A stretch of 19,549 nucleotides of DNA from an uncultured Alphaproteobacteria bacterium (GTDB lineage: Bacteria; Pseudomonadota; Alphaproteobacteria; Rs-D84), in assembly GCA_904502245.1 (NCBI GenBank), contig CAJGDN010000016.1, forward strand, positions 1-19,549. The letters run 5' to 3'. The translations under genes were made by a program, and so were the position numbers. The number at the start of each line of letters is the position of its first letter. The first letter of the stretch is position 1. Shown here one piece after another: positions 6,847 through 15,127 of this stretch. The notes beneath the pieces are model-generated. The model did not search any database and was not told the origin of the DNA. It saw only the letters and a list, made by a program, of their open reading frames with translations.

Positions 6847-9150
6847 TTATTTATCACGTATTTTTGCATTGCATTTTTTTTCAACCGCAGATATAACCGC
6901 ATTTTGTAACGCAATCAAATCTGCATCAGACATATTATCTGTTGGCTGAATAGTTATTGTAAATGCAATTGATTTGTTTCCATCATTCAAATCAAACGCA
7001 TCAAAAACAACAATATCTGTGATACGTGAATCCGCAGAACGTGCAGCAGATGTTAATTTCTCAGCCGGCGTATCCGCATCTACAATAAATGCAAAATCAC
7101 GCGAAATTGGCTGAAATTCCGATAAGGTAACATTACGTGAAGAACGCTTATTTGGAATATTCACAATATCATCCACAATCGCAATTACAACATTTGTTTT
7201 AATACGTAATTTCTTGGCAACAGATGGATGCAATTCACCAAATTCTGCAATTTTCTTTTTACCTTGCATCAATGCAGCATAGCGATACGGGTGCGCCCAA
7301 CGTGGTGCATCATCCGTTGATACTGTAAAACGCTGGCCCGCCATTAATGCAATCAGATCTGATTTTATATCATAAACATCTACATTGCGATTGCGCCCAG
7401 TCCAATGCTTTGGTGACACAGAACCTGTACGCACAATACATAATGATGTATGTTGTGCGCCCGGCATGTCGCCATCAAACACTGTACCTAATTCAAACAG
7501 GTTTAAATCTGGGTATCCACGCTTTTCATTATTAGACACCGCCATCAGCAACCCATACAACAAACCATTTCGCATCGTGTCATAATCAGATGTTATTGGA
7601 TTTGAAATTAAAATGTTTTCTTTGTCTGATAACAGTTTTTCAATTTCACAATTACCAAATCCAAATGAACGACATTCATTCAATCCGCGTGATGCCATTT
7701 GGTTTTTGATATTTATTTCATTCATATCGTGTGTGCATATTTCACCTGTTGTGTGTTTATGTGCAGATGCAATTTTGTCATACCCATATATACGCAATAA
7801 ATCCGCGATAATCGTTTCTGGAATTTCAACATCAACACGTGAAGCATGTGGTTTTACACGCCAAATTGCTTTACTGTAATCAACAGTATATCCCAGGGAT
7901 ACCAAAATTTCACGCTGGATATCCAAATCCATTTCTATTCCTGTTTTCTTCAAGAAATAATCTGGTGAATATTCAATCGTTATATCTGGCGCAGTATCAA
8001 TTCCCGCCGCGAACGCGCCAACAATTTTACCACCACATTCATGCATGATAATTTCGGTTGCACGCATTGCCGCAATACCTGTTATCGTTGGGTCAATACC
8101 ACGTTCATAACGGTATGACGAATCTGTGGAAACGCCATGTCTTTTTGCAGATTTACGAACCGACACTGGGTCAAAATACGCAGATTCCAAAATTATATTC
8201 TTAGTGTTTTCTGTTGTGCTGCCACGCGCACCACCAATCACACCCGCCAATGCCAAGATGCCCGCAGCGTCCGAGATAACCATATCAGAATCTGTTAGTT
8301 CATGTTCTGCGCCAAACAAGTCAGTGAATTTTTCACCATGTTCTGCCATGCGTACAACAATATCACCATTAACCTCATCCGCATCAAAGCAATGCATAGG
8401 CTGTGCCATGTCATAACAAATATAATTCGTCGCATCAATCGCAGCATTTTTTGGATTGATACCAATCGCCGCCAGACGTGATGAAATTGTCTTGTTACTT
8501 GGGGCAATTTTTATACCATGAATTTCAACCATCTTATACGCACGACATTTATCGGTGGCAATTTTCACACTGCGTGTGCCAGAAACAGGTTTAAATTCAG
8601 GGTCGTTTGGCGCAATATATTCACCAATACCCGCCGCCGCCAGGTCACGCGCAATACCACGTACCGCCAGATAGTCCGGACGATTTGGTGTGATACCTGC
8701 ATCAAAAACTGTTTTCGCATCTACAATAGGCGAACCAATTTTTGTATCAGATGGTAATTCAATAATACCACTGTGGTCATCACCAATCCCCAGTTCCAGC
8801 GCAGAACACATCATACCATTCGATACAACACCACGTAATTTTCCAGATGTAATTTCATGACCACCAATTACGCAGCCAGGTAATGCCAATGCAGAAATTA
8901 AACCCGCACGCGCATTTGGCGCACCACATACAACCTGGCGCAGGGTGCCTGTGCCATCATCAACCATTAACACATGTAAATGATCACTGTTTTCATGTGG
9001 TTTGCATTCAACAATCTTGGCTGCAATTGGTGATATAGGTGATATAACATCTTCTACTTCTAATCCAATACGGGTAAGCGTGTCAGAAATAACATCTGCA
9101 TTCACATCTGTTTTTAAATATTCATTTAACCAATCAAGTGTCCATTTCAT
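6847..9150 (-). CDS. pheT: Phenylalanine-tRNA ligase beta subunit
   Basis: PheT forms the alpha2-beta2 phenylalanyl-tRNA synthetase with PheS; it binds tRNA and edits Tyr mischarged onto tRNA-Phe. The 767-residue protein opens with MKWTLDWLNEYL. It carries a tRNA-binding OB domain (about 40-150, with CGAPNARAG and GHEITSGKLRGVVSNGMMCS), a B3/B4 editing domain (about 210-390), a B5 domain (about 400-470), a catalytic-like core containing NPITSDYDTMR, and a C-terminal ferredoxin-fold anticodon-binding domain starting near FQPISRDFAFIVD. The length is slightly below the usual 790-800 residues but all domains are present. It starts 17 bases after pheS, with GGGGGT in the gap as ribosome site, and ends before a terminator. 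Confidence 0.97.
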   Translation of the reverse strand: MKWTLDWLNEYLKTDVNADVISDTLTRIGLEVEDVISPISPIAAKIVECKPHENSDHLHVLMVDDGTGTLRQVVCGAPNARAGLISALALPGCVIGGHEITSGKLRGVVSNGMMCSALELGIGDDHSGIIELPSDTKIGSPIVDAKTVFDAGITPNRPDYLAVRGIARDLAAAGIGEYIAPNDPEFKPVSGTRSVKIATDKCRAYKMVEIHGIKIAPSNKTISSRLAAIGINPKNAAIDATNYICYDMAQPMHCFDADEVNGDIVVRMAEHGEKFTDLFGAEHELTDSDMVISDAAGILALAGVIGGARGSTTENTKNIILESAYFDPVSVRKSAKRHGVSTDSSYRYERGIDPTITGIAAMRATEIIMHECGGKIVGAFAAGIDTAPDITIEYSPDYFLKKTGIEMDLDIQREILVSLGYTVDYSKAIWRVKPHASRVDVEIPETIIADLLRIYGYDKIASAHKHTTGEICTHDMNEINIKNQMASRGLNECRSFGFGNCEIEKLLSDKENILISNPITSDYDTMRNGLLYGLLMAVSNNEKRGYPDLNLFELGTVFDGDMPGAQHTSLCIVRTGSVSPKHWTGRNRNVDVYDIKSDLIALMAGQRFTVSTDDAPRWAHPYRYAALMQGKKKIAEFGELHPSVAKKLRIKTNVVIAIVDDIVNIPNKRSSRNVTLSEFQPISRDFAFIVDADTPAEKLTSAARSADSRITDIVVFDAFDLNDGNKSIAFTITIQPTDNMSDADLIALQNAVISAVEKKCNAKIRDK

Positions 9151-9167
9151 TTTACAATACCCCCGTA

Positions 9168-10115
9168 TTAAAATCCTGCGTTACGCAACCAGCGAACGTC
9201 ATTATCATAGAACTGACGTATATCGTTCAGACCGTATTTCAACATTACCAATCTGTCCCAACCAAAACCAAAGGCAAAGCCCTGGTACATATCTGGGTCA
9301 ATACCACAATTACGCAAAACATTTGGATGAACCATACCCGCCCCCATGATTTCTAACCATTTATCACCATGCCATTTCATATCAATTTCAATGCTGGGAT
9401 CGGTAAATGGAAAGAATGATGGTCTTATACGTAATTCAATATTATCAATGCCGAAAAAGCGCGATAAAAACGCACGAACATCCGCGATTAAATCAGACAT
9501 TGTTATATTTTCATCAATATATAATCCTTCGATTTGATGGAACATCGGACTGTGTGTTGCGTCCATTTCTTTACGATATGTCGAACCGATACCAAACATC
9601 TTGATTGGTACACCATCCGTTTCCATCGCACGTATTTGAATGGCCGACGTTTGTGTACGTAATACATTGCCATTTGGCAAGAAAAATGTATCTTGCATAT
9701 CACGCGCAGGATGATGCATCGGTGTATTCAACGCAGTAAAATTATGCCAATCGTCTTCGATTTCCGGCCCAGTATACATTTTATATCCAAAAGATTCTAA
9801 AATCCCAGAAATTTCGGTCAACCCATGCGTTAAAGGGTGCAATGTTCCCATGTTTTCAAGCATTGGATTTAAAGACATATCCAATTTCTGTTTCTGCAGA
9901 CCCGCCATCAAAACCGCATTTTCAATTTCAGTCTGGCGCGTTTTGAACAATTCACGCAAATTCGCATTTTCAACATTTAACGCAGCGCGCGCTTCATTGT
10001 CCAGATTTTTCATTTCTTTTAATCGCAGTGTCATTGTGCCATTTTTACCGTATGTTGCGGTATATAAAGCCTGCAATTCTTCCAGTGTATTAATATTTTT
10101 TATTTGTTCGTGCAT
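9168..10115 (-). CDS. pheS: Phenylalanine-tRNA ligase alpha subunit
   Basis: PheS is the catalytic subunit that activates phenylalanine and charges tRNA-Phe. The 315-residue protein has the N-terminal coiled-coil arm (about 1-85) and a class II synthetase core. Motif 1 lies around HHPARDMQDTFF. Motif 2 is STYRKEMDATHSPMFHQIEG, and motif 3 is GFAFGFGWDRLVMLKYGL, in which Asp precedes the motif 3 Arg; many enzymes have Glu there. The protein is a little shorter than the Escherichia coli one (327 residues), with the difference in loops. It begins 22 bases after the end of the rplT terminator hairpin, with AAGG upstream as a probable ribosome site, and forms an operon with pheT. The promoter that serves it is discussed at 10163-10191. 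Confidence 0.97.
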   Translation of the reverse strand: MHEQIKNINTLEELQALYTATYGKNGTMTLRLKEMKNLDNEARAALNVENANLRELFKTRQTEIENAVLMAGLQKQKLDMSLNPMLENMGTLHPLTHGLTEISGILESFGYKMYTGPEIEDDWHNFTALNTPMHHPARDMQDTFFLPNGNVLRTQTSAIQIRAMETDGVPIKMFGIGSTYRKEMDATHSPMFHQIEGLYIDENITMSDLIADVRAFLSRFFGIDNIELRIRPSFFPFTDPSIEIDMKWHGDKWLEIMGAGMVHPNVLRNCGIDPDMYQGFAFGFGWDRLVMLKYGLNDIRQFYDNDVRWLRNAGF

Positions 10116-10137
10116 AATCGTCTTACCTTAAAATTTA

Positions 10138-10161
10138 AAAAGCCGTCATTTGACGGCTTTT
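10138..10161 (-). terminator. Rho-independent terminator between rplT and pheS
   Basis: A 10-base-pair stem (10138-10147 with 10152-10161, core AGCCGTC/GACGGCT) closes a 4-base loop. On the minus strand it is followed by a T run (TTTTTAAATTTT). It lies 34 bases after the rplT stop and 22 bases before the pheS start, so it either ends the rpmI-rplT transcript or acts as an attenuator for pheST. Confidence 0.85.
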
Positions 10162-10162
10162 A

Positions 10163-10191
10163 TTATTACAAAACAGATACCCCGCCGACAA
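10163..10191 (-). promoter_or_regulatory. Possible pheST promoter overlapping the rplT terminator
   Basis: On the minus strand TTGTCG (10186-10191) and TAATAA (10163-10168) are 17 bases apart. The predicted start near 10156 falls inside the terminator hairpin, so transcripts from this promoter would lack the upper part of the stem and could escape termination. No Phe-rich leader peptide like pheM is visible. Motif prediction only. Confidence 0.4.
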
Positions 10192-10195
10192 GGTA

Positions 10196-10564
10196 TTATT
10201 TACTTTCGGCGTTGATAAATCGTTTCGCTGTGTCAACCAATTTTACGAAGTTTGCATCACCTGCATAGGCCATTTCAGCCAAAACCTTGCGGTCCAGGGC
10301 AATGCCTGCTTTCTTCAAGCCATTCATAAACTGGCTGTAAGTCATACCATTTGCGCGTACTGCGGCGTTGATACGAACAATCCACAAACCACGAAATTCA
10401 CGTTTCTTAACGCGACGATCACGGTATGCGTACTGTCCTGCCTTTTCCGTTTTTTCACGGGCAGCACGATATGTTGAGTGATGACGGCCCAAGTATCCCT
10501 TGGCACGCGCCAAAATCTTGTTATGTTTTTGTTTTACGGTTGTTCCGCGTTTTACTCTTGCCAT
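10196..10564 (-). CDS. rplT: 50S ribosomal protein L20
   Basis: L20 binds 23S rRNA early in large-subunit assembly. The 122-residue protein shows the full family pattern: MARVKRGTTVKQKHNKILA, the Arg-rich helix GRHHSTYRAAREKTEKAGQYAYRDRR, then the globular part LWIVRINAAVRANGMTYSQFMNGLKKAGI and LDRKVLAEMA. The start is unambiguous, with AAGGGGGT as a strong ribosome site in the 17-base gap after rpmI. In many bacteria the order is infC-rpmI-rplT; here infC is absent upstream. A terminator follows. Confidence 0.99.
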   Translation of the reverse strand: MARVKRGTTVKQKHNKILARAKGYLGRHHSTYRAAREKTEKAGQYAYRDRRVKKREFRGLWIVRINAAVRANGMTYSQFMNGLKKAGIALDRKVLAEMAYAGDANFVKLVDTAKRFINAESK

Positions 10565-10581
10565 GACGTGTTACCCCCTTA

Positions 10582-10785
10582 TTATTTCAAACCATATGGT
10601 GCCAGGATTTTTGCCTGTCCGACCATGTTTTCGTTCAGATACTGTGGTTTTGCACCCGCTTTATTTGCGCGAGCTGATTTCTTACGCAACAGTTTCTTGT
10701 GAGAGTTACGTGCAACACGGATTTTGCCGGTCGCAGTCATAGACGCACGCTTTTTCAAGTACGACTTAGTCTTTAATTTTGGCAT
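10582..10785 (-). CDS. rpmI: 50S ribosomal protein L35
   Basis: L35 is a small basic protein of the large subunit. The 67 residues match the family: MPKLKTKSYLKKRASMTATGK, then RVARNSHKKLLRKKSARANKAG. A GAGGAT ribosome site lies just upstream of the ATG, and a predicted promoter would start transcription at about this site, giving an 11-base leader. It is the first gene of the leftward block and is divergent from mreC. Confidence 0.98.
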   Translation of the reverse strand: MPKLKTKSYLKKRASMTATGKIRVARNSHKKLLRKKSARANKAGAKPQYLNENMVGQAKILAPYGLK

Positions 10786-10802
10786 TTTATATCCTCTTGT
10801 TA

Positions 10803-10830
10803 ATATTACATTTTACAGGTCTGATGGCAA
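10803..10830 (-). promoter_or_regulatory. Possible promoter for rpmI-rplT
   Basis: On the minus strand TTGCCA (10825-10830) and TAATAT (10803-10808) are 16 bases apart, with a predicted start near 10796, just in front of the GAGGAT ribosome site of rpmI. The -35 box is also one arm of the inverted repeat at 10825-10840. Motif prediction only. Confidence 0.4.
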
Positions 10831-10840
10831 TGCCTTGCCA
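10825..10840. repeat. Small inverted repeat upstream of rpmI
   Basis: TGGCAA and TTGCCA form a 6-base inverted repeat separated by 4 bases (TGCC). One arm coincides with the predicted rpmI -35 box, so it could be an operator, or chance. The rest of the 141-base divergent region (10786-10926) is AT-rich and otherwise shows only the two predicted promoters. Confidence 0.4.
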
Positions 10841-10889
10841 CTTTGACCGCGTTTATTGTGGCATAAATAAAACAAAAATCAAGTTTTTA

Positions 10890-10918
10890 TTGAATATCTG
10901 ACTTTTTAGGATTAAAGT
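10890..10918 (+). promoter_or_regulatory. Possible promoter for the mreC operon
   Basis: TTGAAT (10890-10895) and TAAAGT (10913-10918) are 17 bases apart. The standard start position falls at 10925, two bases before the mreC ATG, so the mRNA would be almost leaderless. The -10 box is only a 4 of 6 match. A weak AGG lies five bases before the ATG and would serve as a ribosome site only if transcription starts further upstream. Confidence 0.4.
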
Positions 10919-10926
10919 AGGCCACG

Positions 10927-11751
10927 ATGAAACAAACAAAACTATCTTCCAGACTGTATCCGATTATACGTGCAGTTGCCGCAAGTGCAGTTCTGCCGGT
11001 GCTGTTTATATATGTCATGATTGCTAAACCTGATTACGCAATCATGAATGCTTTATCGCACGTTGTTGTACCGGTCGCACAAACAGTGGGGGATGTTATT
11101 ACATGGCCAATTCGTATCGTTGGCAGCGCAATTGATAATGTAGCCGAAATTTCTTCACTGCGAAGCGAAAATGAAGAACTGCGCACTAGATTAGACCAAG
11201 CGTTGGCAAACAAAAATGCGTGCGATATCGCAATCGCAGAAAACAACAGATTAAATCGCGAACTGAGGATCGTAAAATCACAACCACGTGATACAGTTAT
11301 CGCTGATGTTATACACGACAACAGCGCGCTGGGACATAATACATATATTATAAATCGTGGTATTCGCGATGGGATTGAGGTTGGAATGGCCGTCGCAAAT
11401 ACAGATATGGTTTTGGCTGGTATCGTAATTGATGCAGCACCAAATTTTTCACGTGTACGTGCATTGACTGATTCAGATACAAATATTGCAGTACGTGTTG
11501 TCGGGACAGGAATATATGGATTTATGGCTGGAAATGGTTCTTTACAACCAACAATCGGTTTTTTTAGCGATCCAGAATTTCAACCAACGCGTGGTCTGAA
11601 ACTGGTCAGCAGTAATATTTCAGGCGTGTTGCCAGCAGGTTTAGTTGTTGGTGAATTAATCGATGATACAGATGTTCGCGTATTAAACCCATCAAAATTA
11701 TCACGTGTTATGGTTCTGAAATTTGATACACATAAAAACGAATACAGATGA
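10927..11751 (+). CDS. mreC: Rod shape-determining protein MreC
   Basis: MreC is the bitopic periplasmic scaffold of the elongasome that activates PBP2-RodA. The 274-residue protein has a short cytoplasmic tail, one membrane segment (about 17-33), a coiled coil (about 73-115, with SSLRSENEELRTRLDQAL) and the two-lobed beta domain (NTYIINRGIRDGIEVGMAV, later GVLPAGLVVGEL). It is the first gene of a six-gene plus-strand block and overlaps mreD by 4 bases (ATGA). No mreB lies upstream in this window, where many bacteria have mreB-mreC; the gene before it is divergent rpmI. The identification is firm. Confidence 0.95.
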   Translation: MKQTKLSSRLYPIIRAVAASAVLPVLFIYVMIAKPDYAIMNALSHVVVPVAQTVGDVITWPIRIVGSAIDNVAEISSLRSENEELRTRLDQALANKNACDIAIAENNRLNRELRIVKSQPRDTVIADVIHDNSALGHNTYIINRGIRDGIEVGMAVANTDMVLAGIVIDAAPNFSRVRALTDSDTNIAVRVVGTGIYGFMAGNGSLQPTIGFFSDPEFQPTRGLKLVSSNISGVLPAGLVVGELIDDTDVRVLNPSKLSRVMVLKFDTHKNEYR

Positions 11752-12203
11752 AGAAAAATTTGATTGATTTTTTACGTTTGTCTTTCCCGTTTTTATTAAC
11801 AATCGGGTTGTGGCGTCTGTCTGCACCATTCTGGAACCCGGGTGGAATATTGGCAATAATTCCAATATTTTTTTGTTCTTTTGCAAATCCTGTTAAATGG
11901 TTTGGAATTTTTTCGATATTTGTGTGTTTGTGTCTGGACTATAATTTTGAAACCGTATGTTTTTGGATTGCAATATACTGTCTTTTCTATGCAATAAACG
12001 GATTTCAAAGCATTGTTGATATTACGCGTATGGATAAAAATGGACTGCCGGCATTTATGGTGTTTTTTGGTATTGCTATTTTAATCCAGGTATTTTCAAA
12101 TCTGTCGTTTACCAGCCTTGGGCGCGGAATTTGGATGTTTGTATTTGTTTGCGCGATGTATATGCCAATAACATTATTAATTCAAAGGATGCGTCATGAT
12201 TGA
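11748..12203 (+). CDS. mreD: Probable rod shape-determining protein MreD
   Basis: This is a 151-residue integral membrane protein with about five hydrophobic segments and few charged residues. Sequence conservation in MreD is low, so the name rests on three points: size (MreD is about 150-170 residues), topology, and its place between mreC and the PBP2 gene, the standard mreCD-mrdAB order. It starts in an ATGA overlap with mreC and overlaps the PBP2 gene by 8 bases; the PBP2 ribosome site lies within its last codons. Its presumed role is as a membrane partner of MreC in the elongasome. Confidence 0.8.
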   Translation: MKKNLIDFLRLSFPFLLTIGLWRLSAPFWNPGGILAIIPIFFCSFANPVKWFGIFSIFVCLCLDYNFETVCFWIAIYCLFYAINGFQSIVDITRMDKNGLPAFMVFFGIAILIQVFSNLSFTSLGRGIWMFVFVCAMYMPITLLIQRMRHD

Positions 12204-13962
12204 TAAAGAAATTTCACGCACCTTTGACCGACGCAGCGCACTGTTTATGACCGCAGGGGCAGTTCTGACATCTGTTCTGATTATGCGTATGCTGCAAATG
12301 CAACTGTTTAACTATCAAGAATACAAAAAGAAAAGCGAAAATAATTCTTTCCGTATTCAGATTAACATGCCAGAACGTGGAAAAATTTTGTCCCGCAGTG
12401 GTGCACCAATATCACGCGATGTGCCAACATATCGTATATATATCATCCCAGAAGAAGCGCGTGATTTAGATGAATTAATCGCAACACTGCAACACGAATT
12501 AAATCTGAAACAAAAAAAAGTAGATAGAATACGCACAAAAATAAAACGGCAATTAAAATTCCAACCTGTATTGGTCAGTGAAAATACAAACTGGAATAAA
12601 CTGGCGAAATTACAAGCACGTAACTTACCAGGACTGCATGTGGAAAGTGGTTATTCACGCGTATACGAAATGGGGCCGGCTGGTGCACAAATTTTTGGAT
12701 ATATTGGAGATCCTGCAAAACCTGTACCAAATGCACCCTTTTTAACCACAGGTATTACAGGATTGGAAAAAAAGTTTAATAATATTATGAAAGGGGACGC
12801 TGGTCAGACTGTTATGATTACAAATGCAGTTGGACGCGTTACAGGTGAAGACAAATCGCAATTTATCGCACCTAAGATGGGTGATAATATACAAATAACA
12901 ATTAACGAGAACGTTCAGCGCGTTTTATACGATGCATTAACACAACATCGTTCAGGATGCGGCGTAGTATTAGATATTGATACAGGGGATATATTGGCAA
13001 TGGTATCAGTCCCCAGTTTTGATCCAAATATGTTCCGCCAAGATGACGGGGATGAATATATCGATAGTTTGCGCGATGATACCGCAAAACCCTTTATGAA
13101 CAAGACAATCGAAGGATTGTACCCACCAGGTTCAACATTCAAAATCGTTGTCGCATTGGCTGCATTAGAAGCCGGTGCCACAACACCAAAAGAAAAAATA
13201 TTCTGTCCAGGACATTGGGACTATGGCGACCGCAGATATCACTGTTGGGAACACAAAGGGCATGGGCATGTCGATTTGGCAGGTGCACTGAAACATTCTT
13301 GTGATATTTATTTCTATCAGATGGCATTGCGGATTGGAATAGACGCAATAAAAGAAATGGCGGTTCGTTTGGGATTTACTGAAAAATACATGGATGATGT
13401 ATTATCACGTGAAATGCCCGGTGTTATGCCTGATAGATACTGGAAAGAAAAACATATTGGATACAGATGGGTTCATGGTGATACAGTTATTTCTGGTATC
13501 GGACAAGGATTTATTTTGGCGAACTGTTTGCAACTGGCAACAATGATGGCACGCAGCGCATCAAACAAACGTGTTGTACCACGATTAATAAAAACTGATG
13601 ACAGGCCACGATTTGAAAGTATGAAGTTGCAAAAGAAAAATATTGATGCGGTCTTAAATGGTTTGGAACAAGTTGTAAAAAAAGGTGGTACAGCCGCCGC
13701 ATCAGCCATAAATGTTAACGGAAAACGAATGGGGGGTAAAACAGGTACATCCCAAGTACGCAGCATTTCAAAAAAAGAACGCGAAAGTGGGGTTCTGACC
13801 AATGAACAGTTAAAATGGAATATGCGTAATCATGGATTATTTGTCGGATACGCACCAACAGATAAACCCAAATATGCCGTATGCGTCGTTACAGAACACG
13901 CCGGCGGCAGTGGACCTGCTGCACGTACAGTTGCTACGGTTATGAAAGAATTGTTAAAATAG
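12196..13962 (+). CDS. mrdA: Penicillin-binding protein 2 (elongation-specific peptidoglycan transpeptidase)
   Basis: PBP2 crosslinks new peptidoglycan along the side wall and works as a pair with RodA. The 588-residue protein has one N-terminal membrane anchor (about 16-35) and a pedestal/dimerisation domain (about 50-220, with NMPERGKILSRSG). The transpeptidase domain has all three motifs: SxxK at S313-T-F-K316, the second motif as S368-C-D370 (SxD is usual in PBP2), and K515-T-G-T518. The PPGSTFK context and the SCDIYFYQMA segment are typical of PBP2 and not of FtsI. AAGGA (12185-12189), within mreD, is a strong ribosome site that decides the start. The stop is 15 bases before rodA. Confidence 0.96.
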   Translation: MIDKEISRTFDRRSALFMTAGAVLTSVLIMRMLQMQLFNYQEYKKKSENNSFRIQINMPERGKILSRSGAPISRDVPTYRIYIIPEEARDLDELIATLQHELNLKQKKVDRIRTKIKRQLKFQPVLVSENTNWNKLAKLQARNLPGLHVESGYSRVYEMGPAGAQIFGYIGDPAKPVPNAPFLTTGITGLEKKFNNIMKGDAGQTVMITNAVGRVTGEDKSQFIAPKMGDNIQITINENVQRVLYDALTQHRSGCGVVLDIDTGDILAMVSVPSFDPNMFRQDDGDEYIDSLRDDTAKPFMNKTIEGLYPPGSTFKIVVALAALEAGATTPKEKIFCPGHWDYGDRRYHCWEHKGHGHVDLAGALKHSCDIYFYQMALRIGIDAIKEMAVRLGFTEKYMDDVLSREMPGVMPDRYWKEKHIGYRWVHGDTVISGIGQGFILANCLQLATMMARSASNKRVVPRLIKTDDRPRFESMKLQKKNIDAVLNGLEQVVKKGGTAAASAINVNGKRMGGKTGTSQVRSISKKERESGVLTNEQLKWNMRNHGLFVGYAPTDKPKYAVCVVTEHAGGSGPAARTVATVMKELLK

Positions 13963-13977
13963 GACAAAAAAAAACAC

Positions 13978-15123
13978 ATGGTTAAACAAACACGCGTTTC
14001 AAATGCAAATATGATGACTTTCCCAGAAAAGCTAGGGCGGTTTTCATGGGGGCTGTTTGTGCCGATGTGTATGGTTTTAACTATTTCTATTATGGTTTTA
14101 TATTCGGCAGGTGGTGGTAATTGGCGACCTTTTGCATTATCACAATTAATGAAAATTATTTTGGCGTTTGGGGTCTTCTTTTTCGCAGCTTTTACAAATA
14201 TAAAAACATGGATTAAGTCGGCATATCTGATTTATGCAATCGCATTAATTATGATTGTGTTGGTCACATTTGTTGGACACACCGGTATGGGGGCACAAAG
14301 ATGGCTGAACCTGGGGGTTATACATATTCAACCGTCTGAACTGATTAAGATTGCGCTGGTACTGGCATTGGCACGATATTTTGCATGGTTTAATTCTGTT
14401 GAACTGGGACAGTTTAAAAACTATCTGGCACCAGGGTTAATGTTGTTGGTACCATTTGGATTAATCGTTGCACAGCCGGATCTGGGGACTGCATTATCGT
14501 TGGGAATGATTACAGTTGGTATGTTCTATATTGTTGGCGCAAATAAAAAGTGGTTTATTATCGCGGCGGTTTTGGGACTGATGGCGGCACCAGCAATTTG
14601 GTTTGGTGGTCTGCATGATTATCAGCGCGGACGAATTATCACACTGTTTAATCCAAACAGCGACCTGCAAGGCGCAGGTTATCAAATAAATCAGGCAAAA
14701 ATTGCATTCGGCAGTGGCGGTATGTTGGGGCAGGGATATATGAAAGGTTCACAATCACAGCGCGCGTTTTTGCCAGAAAAACAAACAGATTTTATATTTA
14801 CAATGTTGGGCGAAGAATTAGGGTTTATTGGTGCGTTTGGATTGCTGGCAATATATACTTGGATTGTGGTTTTACTGTTCTGGGCCGCAAAAAAATGTCG
14901 TAACAGGTTTGGACAATTAATTTGTTTTGGTTTTATGTTGAACTTTTTTGTTTATTACTTTATAAATATTTCCATGGTTTTGGGTTTACTGCCAACCGTT
15001 GGTGTACCGCTGCCATTGATGTCATTCGGAGGCAGCAGTTTGCTATCACTGATGTTCGGATTCGGTTTATGCCAAAACGCATATATTCACAAAGACCAAC
15101 AATTATCTGCAAAGGGGAGTTAA
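13978..15123 (+). CDS. mrdB: SEDS peptidoglycan glycosyltransferase RodA
   Basis: RodA (MrdB) is the multi-pass SEDS glycosyltransferase that polymerises lipid II in the elongasome. The 381-residue protein has about ten membrane segments and the SEDS motifs: GAQRWLNLG, IQPSELIKIALVLALARYF (E121), AQPDLGTAL, GAGYQINQAKIAFGSGG, and LPEKQTDFIFTMLGEELGF with the essential Asp at D271. The last segment PLMSFGGSSLLSLM is also typical. Upstream, AGGA is separated from the ATG by 13 bases that include a run of nine A (13966-13974), an unusually long spacing. A downstream start at M12 or M13 cannot be ruled out. It is paired with the PBP2 gene and runs into topA after 4 bases. Confidence 0.96.
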   Translation: MVKQTRVSNANMMTFPEKLGRFSWGLFVPMCMVLTISIMVLYSAGGGNWRPFALSQLMKIILAFGVFFFAAFTNIKTWIKSAYLIYAIALIMIVLVTFVGHTGMGAQRWLNLGVIHIQPSELIKIALVLALARYFAWFNSVELGQFKNYLAPGLMLLVPFGLIVAQPDLGTALSLGMITVGMFYIVGANKKWFIIAAVLGLMAAPAIWFGGLHDYQRGRIITLFNPNSDLQGAGYQINQAKIAFGSGGMLGQGYMKGSQSQRAFLPEKQTDFIFTMLGEELGFIGAFGLLAIYTWIVVLLFWAAKKCRNRFGQLICFGFMLNFFVYYFINISMVLGLLPTVGVPLPLMSFGGSSLLSLMFGFGLCQNAYIHKDQQLSAKGS

Positions 15124-15127
15124 GGAT

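Noticed and set aside
10156..10195. pheM-like leader peptide for pheST attenuation
   Set aside because: Frames in the rplT-pheS gap contain no ATG before the hairpin and no run of Phe codons.
10786..10926. L20-type mRNA autoregulatory structure or a small RNA gene in the divergent region
   Set aside because: Beyond one 6-base inverted repeat and two promoter-like pairs I see no extended stem or terminator, and the rpmI leader predicted here is only about 11 bases.
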